Assembly: GCA_003518745.1 (NCBI GenBank)
Contig: DOYB01000115.1
Location: 1 to 10,539 of the forward strand
Source of the DNA: Selenomonas sp.
GTDB lineage: Bacteria > Bacillota > Negativicutes > Selenomonadales > Selenomonadaceae
Reading direction: 5' to 3'
Length of the DNA stretch: 10,539 nucleotides
The first letter of the stretch is position 1. Each line of letters opens with the position of its first letter. Shown here in pieces: positions 1-6,499 of the stretch. A model generated the notes under the pieces. The model had not been told where the DNA came from. It searched no databases and worked only from the letters and a program-made list of their open reading frames with translations. Both the position numbers and the translations under genes were made by a program.

Positions 1-452
1 TGATACAGCATATACGACTGATCCTTTGACTTATCTTTTGCCACGCCCACAGAGAATCTTTCCCCCATCTTCCTGATAGCGGCATAGTGCCCGGTAGCGA
101 TAAAGTCCGCCCCCTTGACATTTGCTATATACACGAGCTTCGCCCATTTTACATGACGATTGCATAAAACACACGGGTTTGGTGTTCGTCCGTGAACATA
201 GTCGGAAATAAAGGGCTCAATCACCTTTTCCCGAAACAGCGGCACCACATTCCAAGGATAGAAAGGAAAGGACAGCTTGAAAGCTATCCTCCTTGCTTCA
301 TCAATCTCACAACATCGATTACCCTCATTTTCCCAGGATCTAAGTGTTACGCCAATGACCTCATACCCCTGTTTCTTCAGTAAATATGCGGCAATCGCGC
401 TATCTACACCGCCGGACATACCCACGACTACTTTTTTCGCGATACTTCTCAC
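1..452 (-). CDS. mnmA: tRNA-specific 2-thiouridylase MnmA, N-terminal part (cut by window edge)
   Basis: MnmA uses ATP and a persulfide relay to put sulfur on C2 of the wobble uridine of tRNA Lys, Glu and Gln in the cytoplasm. About 150 residues are visible. They show the PP-loop ATP-binding motif SGGVDS (residues 13-18), then GRTPNPCVLCNRHVKW (about 88-103) with the expected nucleophile Cys97 in the NPxVxCN context, then ATGHYA and, at the window edge, KDQSYML, which is typical of MnmA. The NPC form (Cys instead of Asp before VLC) is a variant I know from Clostridia. GTG at 452 is the only sensible start: an in-frame TAG lies at 474-476 and the PP-loop begins 12 codons later. Its Shine-Dalgarno is poor (GAAGAAG directly abutting). 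It follows the DUF1847 gene by 27 nt and is probably the last gene of the importer operon seen here. The rest of the gene lies beyond base 1. Confidence 0.93.
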   Translation of the reverse strand, partial: MRSIAKKVVVGMSGGVDSAIAAYLLKKQGYEVIGVTLRSWENEGNRCCEIDEARRIAFKLSFPFYPWNVVPLFREKVIEPFISDYVHGRTPNPCVLCNRHVKWAKLVYIANVKGADFIATGHYAAIRKMGERFSVGVAKDKSKDQSYMLY

Positions 453-479
453 CTTCTTCGTTGGTATCCGCTGCTAAAT

Positions 480-1085
480 TTACAAATCCTGCTCTGCCAG
501 CCCCAATTTCTTTTTCCAGTAGCCTGAGTATACCACGGCCATGGGATTATTTCCCAAAACGCGGTCCTTGACAACGAGCGTAGTAACCGGCCCCTTACAC
601 GCCTTGGAAAAGAGCGCGTCGTGCCCGACGCATAGACCTGCGGAAACAAACAGCTCCACACCATTATCATTCAAATATTTTGCCTGTGCCTTCGGATTGC
701 ACATTGGCTCAACGCGGCTTTCAGGATTCACCTTTTCCAAATGAAGGCTGTCCTTGCTGATGCCGCAATTCTTGCAGCAAACAGACTTCACCTCGAAGCC
801 CTGGTCTGTAAAATACTTGGCGAACAGCTTCGCCTCGTCACGAATCCCCATGCAAAATCCTATTCCTATAGTCTTATAGTTCATCTGCCTGGCAAACTCA
901 GCCGTCTCCTGAAGCCGCGTATACTTCATGTAAAATGTAGCTTCTACATAAGCCGCGGCTTTCATGATATCTCGTTCCCGTTCATCGTAAAGCCCCAACA
1001 CTTTTTCTTCATCTATCGGGACGCAGCTTTTCCCCTTCATGAAGCACATATGATTGGCGTTGCAATTCGCGCAATCCCCTAGCAT
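480..1085 (-). CDS. DUF1847 family cysteine-rich (metal-binding) protein
   Basis: A 201-residue soluble protein without signal peptide or membrane segment. It resembles the DUF1847 family, whose members are annotated as putative metal-binding proteins of unknown function. Visible cysteines are CxxC at 5-8, then Cys14 and Cys21, Cys78, a CCxxC cluster at 103-107, Cys129, Cys152 followed by His155, and Cys163. This pattern could hold an Fe-S cluster or zinc, or could react with thiol/persulfide species. I chose ATG at 1085 because AAGGAGAG lies 8 nt upstream; a longer frame reaches 1139 but runs through a hairpin and lacks a ribosome site. The gene sits between the ABC transporter lipoprotein gene (62 nt upstream) and mnmA (27 nt downstream), same strand, so it is probably co-transcribed. 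That context hints at a role in handling the imported compound or its sulfur, which is inference. Confidence 0.85.
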   Translation of the reverse strand: MLGDCANCNANHMCFMKGKSCVPIDEEKVLGLYDERERDIMKAAAYVEATFYMKYTRLQETAEFARQMNYKTIGIGFCMGIRDEAKLFAKYFTDQGFEVKSVCCKNCGISKDSLHLEKVNPESRVEPMCNPKAQAKYLNDNGVELFVSAGLCVGHDALFSKACKGPVTTLVVKDRVLGNNPMAVVYSGYWKKKLGLAEQDL

Positions 1086-1108
1086 AGTCAACACTCTCCT
1101 TTTAGCAA

Positions 1109-1137
1109 GCCGCAACGCATAACTCGTACGTTGCGGC
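1109..1137 (-). other. Intergenic hairpin between transporter lipoprotein and DUF1847 genes
   Basis: A perfect 9-bp inverted repeat (GCCGCAACG / CGTTGCGGC) surrounds an 11-nt loop in the 61-nt gap between the two genes. On the minus strand it is followed by TTGCTAAAAGGAG, so there is no U tract, and the ribosome site of the next gene starts just after. This fits an mRNA processing or stability hairpin, or a weak partial terminator, inside an operon. A symmetrical protein site is also possible. Confidence 0.5.
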
Positions 1138-1146
1138 ATACATATA

Positions 1147-2184
1147 TTATTTTATAGCGCTGTCACTGGGACGATCAGGTACACCTTCAAAAGCCTTAAA
1201 ATGCTCCTGAGCAAATTTTTCGCCGTCAATATTCGGGCCAATCAGACCTATAGCGGCCAATTCCCTTGCTACAGCCGCGATGGCATCATGCCCTCCTTGC
1301 ACGGACGGGTTGAAATTATATGACTCCAACAGACTCGTATTCAAATCCACATCCCCTGCTACGTACTTTTTGTCAAGTTCCAGCTGAGCAGCCTCCTTAG
1401 GATGATTTTGCACCCAGAGAGCCGCGTTGTTGATCGCGCGCACAAATCTTGCCGCCGCGTCCGGCTGCTCATTCGCCAGCTTGCTGGTCACAAATCCCAA
1501 GCAGCAGTACTCACTTGCGAATGGCTCATCCTTCGCATTATCCAAAAGCACTCTATAACCAAATTCCCTGACAGCAATCGGCCCCACCGGATCAGAAGCC
1601 GTTATGGCATCAACCGCGCCCTTCTCCATAGCCTGTGGCAGGTCATTTCTGTTGAACACACGGAAATCCACCTCAAGATTTTTATCAGTAACCCCTACGC
1701 CTTCCTTATAGAGCGCCCGCTTCACAAGTATCGTCCCCGCGTCTGCAAGTCCCGGCACACCGACCTTCTTATCCTTCAGCTGCGCTACATTCTGTATAGC
1801 CGAATCACCGGGCACCAGAACCTTTTGACAGCCTGTATGAATGCCCGTTACGGCAACCACAGGCAAACCATTTTCCAATGGCTGTACCAATTTCGATGCC
1901 ATACCCTGAAAAGCATCCACCTGTCCTGCCCCAACCGCGTCGCTGATATGGGCGGCATCCACCTGCACCATCTCAACATCCAGTCCCTCATCCTTAAAAT
2001 ACCCATTCTCATATGCAACAAAGATCGCGGCGTTACACACTCCCGGCGAATAACCCACCTTTATGGGAATAGGGCCGTTCTGGGATTGTTTTCCTCCATT
2101 TCCGCAGCCGGCCGCAAAAAGAAGCGTACCCGCGGCAATTGCGGCCATCACCCCTAGGCATAAAGATTTTTTCCATTTGTACAT
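1147..2184 (-). CDS. ABC transporter substrate-binding lipoprotein (SsuA/TauA/NMT1-like)
   Basis: Extracytoplasmic binding protein that would deliver a small solute to the permease and ATPase encoded just upstream. The N-terminus has a positive stretch, a hydrophobic core and a lipobox ending FAAGC, giving a lipid-anchored Cys27; the mature part is about 319 residues. The mature start (KVGYSPGVCNAAIFVAYENG, then GYFKDEGLDVE) is typical of the NMT1/SsuA fold that binds sulfonates, nitrate, bicarbonate or thiamin-pyrimidine precursors; the later DAITASDPVGP segment belongs to the ligand-binding region. Several mature cysteines (GVCNAA, TGCQKV, EYCCLG) are present. I chose ATG 2184, 8 nt after GAAAGGGG; a GTG codon directly before it (2187) would also work. 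The gene is 18 nt after the ATPase gene, so co-transcription is nearly certain. The substrate cannot be read from the sequence. Confidence 0.92.
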   Translation of the reverse strand: MYKWKKSLCLGVMAAIAAGTLLFAAGCGNGGKQSQNGPIPIKVGYSPGVCNAAIFVAYENGYFKDEGLDVEMVQVDAAHISDAVGAGQVDAFQGMASKLVQPLENGLPVVAVTGIHTGCQKVLVPGDSAIQNVAQLKDKKVGVPGLADAGTILVKRALYKEGVGVTDKNLEVDFRVFNRNDLPQAMEKGAVDAITASDPVGPIAVREFGYRVLLDNAKDEPFASEYCCLGFVTSKLANEQPDAAARFVRAINNAALWVQNHPKEAAQLELDKKYVAGDVDLNTSLLESYNFNPSVQGGHDAIAAVARELAAIGLIGPNIDGEKFAQEHFKAFEGVPDRPSDSAIK

Positions 2185-2202
2185 CACAGCATCCCCTTTC
2201 TA

Positions 2203-2982
2203 TTACAGATAATATTCCGGTCGTTGCTCTTCTCCGCCATAATGAAGCAGATTCAAAACTTCCGACGAGTAGTAAAAGAAATCCTTTGAGCTCCGCTGAC
2301 GAGGCCTTGGCAGTTCTACGGAAATCGTCTTGACGATCTTGCCCGGACGAGCTGTCATGACCACTATCGTATCAGAAAGATATACCGCTTCATCAACATC
2401 GTGGGTCACCATGACCATCGTCATCTGCTCTTCCTTCCAAATACGTTCTATCTCTGCCTGTATGTTCATACGCGTAAACGCGTCTAACGCGCCCAGCGGC
2501 TCGTCAAGAAGCAGCACCTTGGGACTCCCAACCAAGGCTCTCGCCAGTGATGCCCTTTGGCACATACCTCCGGAAAGCTGGTGTGGATATGCTTTCCTAA
2601 AGTCCTGCAAACCAACCAGTTCCAGCATAGCATCTACCTTGTCCTTGTTGTCATCATAGATTTTTCTTGCCTTGAGTCCAAAAGCTACATTCTCATAAAT
2701 CGACAGCCAAGGGAAAAGATTGTGTTCCTGGAACATGAATCCCCTATCTGCCCCAGGCGCCGACACAGGCTTTCCATCCAGAAGAACATCTCCGTCGCTT
2801 GGAAAGTCCAGCCCCGAAATTAAGCGGAGCATAGTGGACTTGCCGCAGCCTGACGGTCCTATGAGAGAAACAAATGTCCCGGGCCGAATGGACAGTGACA
2901 CATCAGCAAGCGCATCCACACCCTTGCCTGTACTATCCTCAAAGTGCTTGCTTATATGCTTCAATTCTATGTTTCCTACCAC
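2203..2982 (-). CDS. ABC transporter ATP-binding protein (SsuB/TauB-like)
   Basis: Cytoplasmic ATPase of 259 residues that powers the importer formed with the neighbouring permease and lipoprotein. All ABC motifs are present: Walker A GPSGCGKST (42-50), Q-loop Gln85 (FQEHNLFPW), signature LSGGM at 136-140, Walker B VLLLDE (156-161), D-loop GALD (164-167) and switch His194. The residue after LSGGM is Cys141 where Arg or Gln is more usual. Sequence style (GLDFPSDGDV, VDEAVYLSDTIVVM) is that of the nitrate/sulfonate/taurine branch. The start is GTG 2982, with a GGGGG ribosome site 7 nt upstream. It overlaps the permease stop by 7 nt, which implies translational coupling. It is an intact, ordinary-length member of its family. 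Confidence 0.95.
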   Translation of the reverse strand: MVGNIELKHISKHFEDSTGKGVDALADVSLSIRPGTFVSLIGPSGCGKSTMLRLISGLDFPSDGDVLLDGKPVSAPGADRGFMFQEHNLFPWLSIYENVAFGLKARKIYDDNKDKVDAMLELVGLQDFRKAYPHQLSGGMCQRASLARALVGSPKVLLLDEPLGALDAFTRMNIQAEIERIWKEEQMTMVMVTHDVDEAVYLSDTIVVMTARPGKIVKTISVELPRPRQRSSKDFFYYSSEVLNLLHYGGEEQRPEYYL

Positions 2983-3977
2983 TTTATGACCCCCTTTTGC
3001 CAGCGCAAGACCCTATTGCGGAACTGAAACAGTCCCGTTATGATAAAGTAAAAGCTCACGGCAATAAGAATGAGTCCCGCATAAACATTGGCATAGGCCA
3101 TCATCTCCTTCTGCCAGTTGATATACCAGCCAAGACCATATTTTGCTCCCAGCATCTCAGCGGTAACCAACGTGATGAAGGACGAGCAAGTGCCATTGAA
3201 CAGCCCAAGAAAAACCGACGGCATAGCCGCGGGAATGCCTATGTGAAATATTTGATAGAGTCTGTCTGCCCCCAAAGTAGCTCCTGCCTCAAAATAAGAG
3301 TTCTTGATATTGGCAATACCGCTGCTGGTAAGTATAGTCGTAGGAAACCATACCGCCAGAGCTATGAGAAATATACTTCCCGATACCACAGAGGGAAATG
3401 CTACAAGAACCAGTGGAATCCAGGCAGTTGATGGTATTGGGCCTATACCGCGAATAAATGGCGCAAGCCAATATGAAACCCGTTTGCTAAAGCCAAGCAA
3501 AATGCCTGAAATAAGTCCCGCCAATGCTCCAAAGAACCATCCCATCAGAAGCAAGCGATATGAATAGACCACACAGGTCATGAGATACGAAAAGTCATCC
3601 ACCAGAACGGCTAATATTCGATCCAAAGCCGGAAAGTACAAGGGTGGCAATATGGCAAATTTCGCCGTAAGCAGGTTGAACACATTCAGAAACAGAACTA
3701 CTCCCGCGTAGAAGGGCGCGCGATAGTAGGCGAAATCCCGCCATTTCCTCCGCAAACTCCCGGCCAGAAAGATACCGCCGTACACCCCAAGGGAAATCAA
3801 CAAAAACCATGTGAAATACGGATGCTCCACAACCTTCTGCTCATAAGCGCGTGGCAGAATCAGATCCACTGCTATGGCAAAGGTCACCGACAATACCGGC
3901 CATACTACTCGCCGCCACTGACCGTGCAAAACGGTCGCTGCTGTCGATGGCAGTGCCTGAACGATTTGTATTGACAT
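2976..3977 (-). CDS. ABC transporter permease (SsuC/TauC-like) with extra N-terminal membrane region
   Basis: Inner-membrane channel of the importer, 333 residues. The C-terminal two thirds form a standard BPD_transp_1 permease: a membrane helix near 124-142, the segment RGIGPIPSTAWIPL (176-189), the EAA coupling loop EAGATLGADRLYQIFHIGIP (230-249) that docks on the ATPase, and last helices near 300-318. The first ~115 residues hold about three further hydrophobic segments (near 24-42, 57-75 and 87-105). SsuC proteins are usually about 250-270 residues with six helices, so this is an extended form. I chose ATG 3977 because AGAGGTGAT lies just upstream; an in-frame extension to 4052 lacks such a site. 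It overlaps the ATPase gene by 7 nt and follows the DUF2292 gene after a 157-nt gap that contains a hairpin. Confidence 0.92.
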   Translation of the reverse strand: MSIQIVQALPSTAATVLHGQWRRVVWPVLSVTFAIAVDLILPRAYEQKVVEHPYFTWFLLISLGVYGGIFLAGSLRRKWRDFAYYRAPFYAGVVLFLNVFNLLTAKFAILPPLYFPALDRILAVLVDDFSYLMTCVVYSYRLLLMGWFFGALAGLISGILLGFSKRVSYWLAPFIRGIGPIPSTAWIPLVLVAFPSVVSGSIFLIALAVWFPTTILTSSGIANIKNSYFEAGATLGADRLYQIFHIGIPAAMPSVFLGLFNGTCSSFITLVTAEMLGAKYGLGWYINWQKEMMAYANVYAGLILIAVSFYFIITGLFQFRNRVLRWQKGVIKW

Positions 3978-4055
3978 AAATATCACCTCTGATTGACGAA
4001 AGTAAATACTTGAACCCCTATGGTTTGTAATCACCTCCCCAAATAGACACAAAAT

Positions 4056-4097
4056 GGAGATTCCAAGAAAGCCCTGATAGGCAATCCCAGAACCTCC
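4056..4097 (-). terminator. Hairpin plus short U tract in the gap before the permease gene
   Basis: Read on the minus strand, GGAGGTTC pairs with GAATCTCC (8 bp including one G-U) around a 26-nt interior that can form a small GCC/GGC helix. It is followed directly by ATTTTG. It lies in the 157-nt gap between the DUF2292 gene and the permease gene. It could be a partial terminator that lowers expression of the distal transporter genes, or a processing site. Downstream (about 4033-4039) is an isolated GGGGAGG ribosome-site-like sequence with no good start codon. Confidence 0.35.
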
Positions 4098-4134
4098 AAT
4101 TCATTTGGTCAGTCCTTACTATTTGAAACTTGCG

Positions 4135-4476
4135 TCATATACCATCACCATCAATGAACCTCTGTCGCTCCAGTCGATTCATTTGCCTGATTTTACCCTG
4201 GTTTACGGTAATTGTTAATTTGCCGTATAATAATGCGGAAAACTCACGCTCAATCCTTTCCTTCAGTAATTCCCTGCCCTCATCCGACCAGTTGTTTTTA
4301 TACAACAGCGATTCGTTCCAGGAATCCAAACGAATTTTCTTGGCATATTCCAGTTGGATAAACCTGCCATCCTGAGCCGTAAGTGTCACTTCGCCCGAAT
4401 AAGTTTCCTGTAAAACAAGCAGGATATGTTCCATCACATCCACAGGCAGTATACGTGCTTTCTCAAGCTGCGCCAA
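4135..4476 (-). CDS. Small protein with two tandem DUF2292 (YezD-like) units
   Basis: About 113 residues, soluble, no signal peptide. It contains two copies of one short motif. The first is VMEHILLVLQETYSGEVTL then QDGRFIQLEYAKKIRL (residues 14-50). The second is LLKERIEREFSALLYGKLTI then NQGKIRQMNRLERQRF (70-107). Each has the helix, YG-[EK]-[VL]-T, [DQ]-G-[RK]-[FI] and [EK]-[KR]-x-R-[LF] pattern that I associate with DUF2292/YezD proteins, which are normally single units of about 50-60 residues. Function is unknown; to my knowledge the family often lies beside sulfur-assimilation or sulfonate-transport genes, and here it is the first gene after a promoter driving such a transporter. The start is uncertain: TTG 4476 has GGAG 8 nt upstream, while GTG 4485 overlaps that GGAG; an in-frame TAG lies just upstream of both. 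Confidence 0.75.
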   Translation of the reverse strand: MAQLEKARILPVDVMEHILLVLQETYSGEVTLTAQDGRFIQLEYAKKIRLDSWNESLLYKNNWSDEGRELLKERIEREFSALLYGKLTITVNQGKIRQMNRLERQRFIDGDGI

Positions 4477-4502
4477 AGCTACCACTCCATAAAGCTAATA
4501 AA

Positions 4503-4528
4503 CCAAGTAGGTACATATGTATATTATC
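4503..4528 (+). promoter_or_regulatory. Operator-like 26-bp element, copy 1
   Basis: On the plus strand this reads CCAAGTAGGTACAT then ATGTATATTATC. It matches 23 of 26 bases of the element at 5149-5174 read on the minus strand. It contains the perfect palindrome TACATATGTA. It covers the -10 box and the likely transcription start of the promoter of the DUF2292-ABC operon, the usual place for a repressor. The regulator is not identified; the gene is not recognisable in this window. Confidence 0.6.
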
Positions 4529-4549
4529 AAACTAACACGCTCTTGTCAA
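4521..4549 (-). promoter_or_regulatory. Sigma-A promoter of the DUF2292-ABC transporter operon
   Basis: On the minus strand, a perfect -35 TTGACA (4544-4549) is followed after exactly 17 nt by TAATAT (4521-4526). The predicted start is near 4514, about 38 nt before the TTG start of the DUF2292 gene. It lies 18 nt after the stop codon of the ECF S component gene, so the operon can be made separately or by read-through. Confidence 0.8.
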
Positions 4550-4567
4550 GTACTGTAACGGTTTAGG

Positions 4568-5098
4568 TTAAAAAGTAATCCTCTTCCGCGAAAGCACCGT
4601 TCCGGCTATATAGAAAGCAGCTATGTTCACCGCGCCCTCCATTAGGAGTCCGGGCGCAGAAGCAAGCCCAAGTGCCATACTGTCGTACAGGATAGCGCCA
4701 AAGATAGTATAGCCTGCCGCCATAACAAGGCACGATAGAACCAGTCCCGAAATCATGCGTAAAGAGAAAAGTTTCAACTTATCCGTATTCTTCAAAGCAA
4801 TCTGCCAAAATATCTCGGCCATAAGGAATTTTATAATCAGTGTCGGACCAATCCAAATCGGAAAGCCTCCAATAAAGTCAGCAAAAGCGGAACCGATACA
4901 TCCTGCGACTATCCCCTCACGCCTACCTGCTAAAATCACCACAAGAAAAATCATCGCGTCGCCAAGATGAGCATACCCCAAGGGTATCGGAACCCGTGGC
5001 ACGACGGTCATAATGAACACCAGCGCTCCCATAACAGCCGAGACGCACAATTGCCTTGTAGATAGATATTGGTTTGTAACATTAACTTTAGCAGACAT
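4568..5098 (-). CDS. ECF transporter S component (substrate-binding membrane protein), HmpT-like family
   Basis: A 176-residue, highly hydrophobic protein with about six membrane segments. The stretch GYAHLGDAMIFLVVILAGRR, then GIVAGCIGSAFADFIGG and the later TLIIKFLM, is characteristic of the ECF substrate-specific components of the PF12822/PF07155 type (HmpT and relatives, used for vitamins and precursors). An AxxxA motif (AVMGA) lies in the first helix, as expected for docking on the shared T component. No ECF ATPase or T gene is nearby, so it would be a group II S component using a common module encoded elsewhere. Start ATG 5098 has AAGGTGA upstream. It has its own promoter, and shares an operator-like sequence with the next operon, so its ligand may be linked to the substrate of that transporter. 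The ligand cannot be named. Confidence 0.85.
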   Translation of the reverse strand: MSAKVNVTNQYLSTRQLCVSAVMGALVFIMTVVPRVPIPLGYAHLGDAMIFLVVILAGRREGIVAGCIGSAFADFIGGFPIWIGPTLIIKFLMAEIFWQIALKNTDKLKLFSLRMISGLVLSCLVMAAGYTIFGAILYDSMALGLASAPGLLMEGAVNIAAFYIAGTVLSRKRITF

Positions 5099-5148
5099 GA
5101 ATACTCACCTTTTCCAAACTGTCATTGACACTCAAACATTCCGATAAA

Positions 5149-5174
5149 GATAATATACAAATATACCTACTTTG
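5149..5174 (-). promoter_or_regulatory. Operator-like 26-bp element, copy 2
   Basis: On the minus strand this reads CAAAGTAGGTATAT then TTGTATATTATC, differing from the 4503-4528 copy at 3 positions. It fills the region from the end of the -35 box through the -10 box of the S-component promoter, so a bound protein would exclude RNA polymerase. On the plus strand ACCTA (5165-5169) and TAGGT (5179-5183) form an additional short inverted repeat spanning the -35 box. Confidence 0.6.
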
Positions 5175-5178
5175 TCAA
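5150..5178 (-). promoter_or_regulatory. Sigma-A promoter of the ECF S component gene
   Basis: On the minus strand a perfect -35 TTGACA (5173-5178) is followed after 17 nt by TATTAT (5150-5155). The predicted start is near 5143, leaving a leader of about 45 nt. The promoter begins only 8 nt after the U tract of the terminator of the MFS gene upstream. Confidence 0.8.
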
Positions 5179-5185
5179 TAGGTTG

Positions 5186-5216
5186 CAAAAAGCGCCCCGA
5201 CAAACTGCCAGGGCAC
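5186..5216 (-). terminator. Intrinsic terminator of the MFS transporter gene
   Basis: On the minus strand GTGCCCTG pairs fully with CGGGGCGC (8 bp with two G-U pairs, loop GCAGTTTGT) and is followed by TTTTTG. It lies about 50 nt after the MFS stop codon and separates this gene from the S-component promoter. Confidence 0.8.
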
Positions 5217-5266
5217 TCGATATAATACTCAAAAATCTATGAAACATGGAAAAGGCTACTCTGCCT

Positions 5267-6499
5267 TCAGCTATTCCTGCTCAATACATTGCCATGGGAA
5301 ACGAGAACCGCGTCCTCACCCACGCAGCATTTTGCCTTCAGCAGAATAGCTACCAAAAGATTCAGGACAAAACATCCCGCGAAGAAGTAAAGGATTGTGC
5401 TGTAGCCGCTGGTGCTTTCCCTAAATATAGCGACAAGGCTTGGCCCGGCTATGCCTGCCAGTCCCCATGCCGTCAGTACCCTGCCGTGAATGGCGCTGAG
5501 CTGACGGGTGCCGAACAAGTCGGAAAGATATGCGGGCATGCAGGAAAAACCGCCCCCATAGCAGGTTATGATCAGGAATACCAGCGCCTGAAATACCAAT
5601 GCCTCATCCGCTTTAGCCAACAGGCCGAAAGCCAGAATCTCTATGAAGAAAAAGACCGCATAGGTTAAGCCTCGTCCTAAAAAGTCTGAAATACTTGACC
5701 AAAAGATGCGTCCTGCCCCATTCAGCAGCCCGATGATTCCAACCATAGAAGCCGCTCCGGCGGCATCCATGCCCACTACTTCCTGAGCCATAGGGGAAGC
5801 CACTGCCAAAAGGCCTATGCCACAGGTAATATTCACAAAGAAAATCCACCACAAGGCTCCGAATTGCCATGTCTTCACTGCTTCTCCCGCTGTAAGGCCA
5901 TGCTGATTGTGATTTATCCGGCAATCAGCGTTTTCAGGCGCAGGCGGCTTCAAATAGAGCGAAGAGGCTGCCATCAAAAACATATACGCTGCGCCCATAA
6001 TGACAAAATTATTTACCAGACCATATGCCGCAGTCAGGTATTGCATCAAAGGCCCCGCCGCCAAAGCCGCGAAACCAAAGCCCATTATAGCAAGGCCGGT
6101 GGCAAAGCCCCTGTGCTTTGGAAAGTACTTTACCAAGGTGGAAACGGGAGTAATATAGCCGATACCTAGCCCAATCCCTCCAATGAGGCCATAGGACAGA
6201 TAAAGGAGTGGCAGGCTGTGGAGATTTACAGCCAATGCCGTACCCAGCATCCCACCTCCGAAAAAGGCCGTAGCTAAAAGTCCGCTTTTCCTGGGACCAA
6301 TCTTTTCTACAAAACTTCCCAGAAACCCCGCAGAAAGCCCCAAAAATAAAATGGCAATGGAAAAGACCCAGGTAATCTCCCTGAGGCTCGCCCCCATCTC
6401 CGCCATCATGGGCTTCGTGAGCACGCTCCAAGCATAGACACTGCCAATGGAGATATGTATACCAATGGCAGCCAGGGCAATGAGCCAACGATTTCTCAT
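5267..6499 (-). CDS. MFS transporter, oxalate/formate antiporter (OFA)-like family
   Basis: A 410-residue major facilitator with about 12 hydrophobic segments and a short polar centre (PPAPENADCRINHNQHG). The first helix (IGIHISIGSVYAWSVLTKPM), the GYGLIGGIGLGIGYITPVST-like region (LSYGLIGGIGLGIGYITPVS) and KYFPKHRGFATGL are characteristic of OFA-family carriers, which move small carboxylates such as oxalate, formate, lactate or pyruvate by exchange or with protons. The exact substrate is unknown. I chose ATG 6499 because AAAGGA lies 8 nt upstream and the protein then begins MRNRW, as in the family. The frame stays open upstream to 6625 only because it reads through the leader. It is transcribed alone, with its own promoter (6728-6756), a structured leader with a terminator hairpin, and a terminator at the end. 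A role in carboxylate exchange would suit a fermenting, propionate-forming cell. Confidence 0.88.
   Translation of the reverse strand: MRNRWLIALAAIGIHISIGSVYAWSVLTKPMMAEMGASLREITWVFSIAILFLGLSAGFLGSFVEKIGPRKSGLLATAFFGGGMLGTALAVNLHSLPLLYLSYGLIGGIGLGIGYITPVSTLVKYFPKHRGFATGLAIMGFGFAALAAGPLMQYLTAAYGLVNNFVIMGAAYMFLMAASSLYLKPPAPENADCRINHNQHGLTAGEAVKTWQFGALWWIFFVNITCGIGLLAVASPMAQEVVGMDAAGAASMVGIIGLLNGAGRIFWSSISDFLGRGLTYAVFFFIEILAFGLLAKADEALVFQALVFLIITCYGGGFSCMPAYLSDLFGTRQLSAIHGRVLTAWGLAGIAGPSLVAIFRESTSGYSTILYFFAGCFVLNLLVAILLKAKCCVGEDAVLVSHGNVLSRNS

Noticed and set aside
1402..2157. Long plus-strand open frame (251 codons) opposite the ABC lipoprotein gene
   Set aside because: It is antisense to a clear SsuA-like gene, its translation is rich in His, Arg and Ser without any family pattern, and no ribosome site is present.
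2874..3431. Plus-strand open frame (185 codons) opposite the permease and ATPase genes
   Set aside because: It spans two well-supported overlapping genes on the other strand and has no ribosome site or recognisable domain.
3978..4134. Possible TPP or guanidine (ykkC) riboswitch before the ABC permease
   Set aside because: I looked for the conserved TPP blocks (CTGAGA, ACCTGATC) and the ykkC ACGR-type and CCGGGAG-type elements; none is present. Only a simple hairpin is seen.
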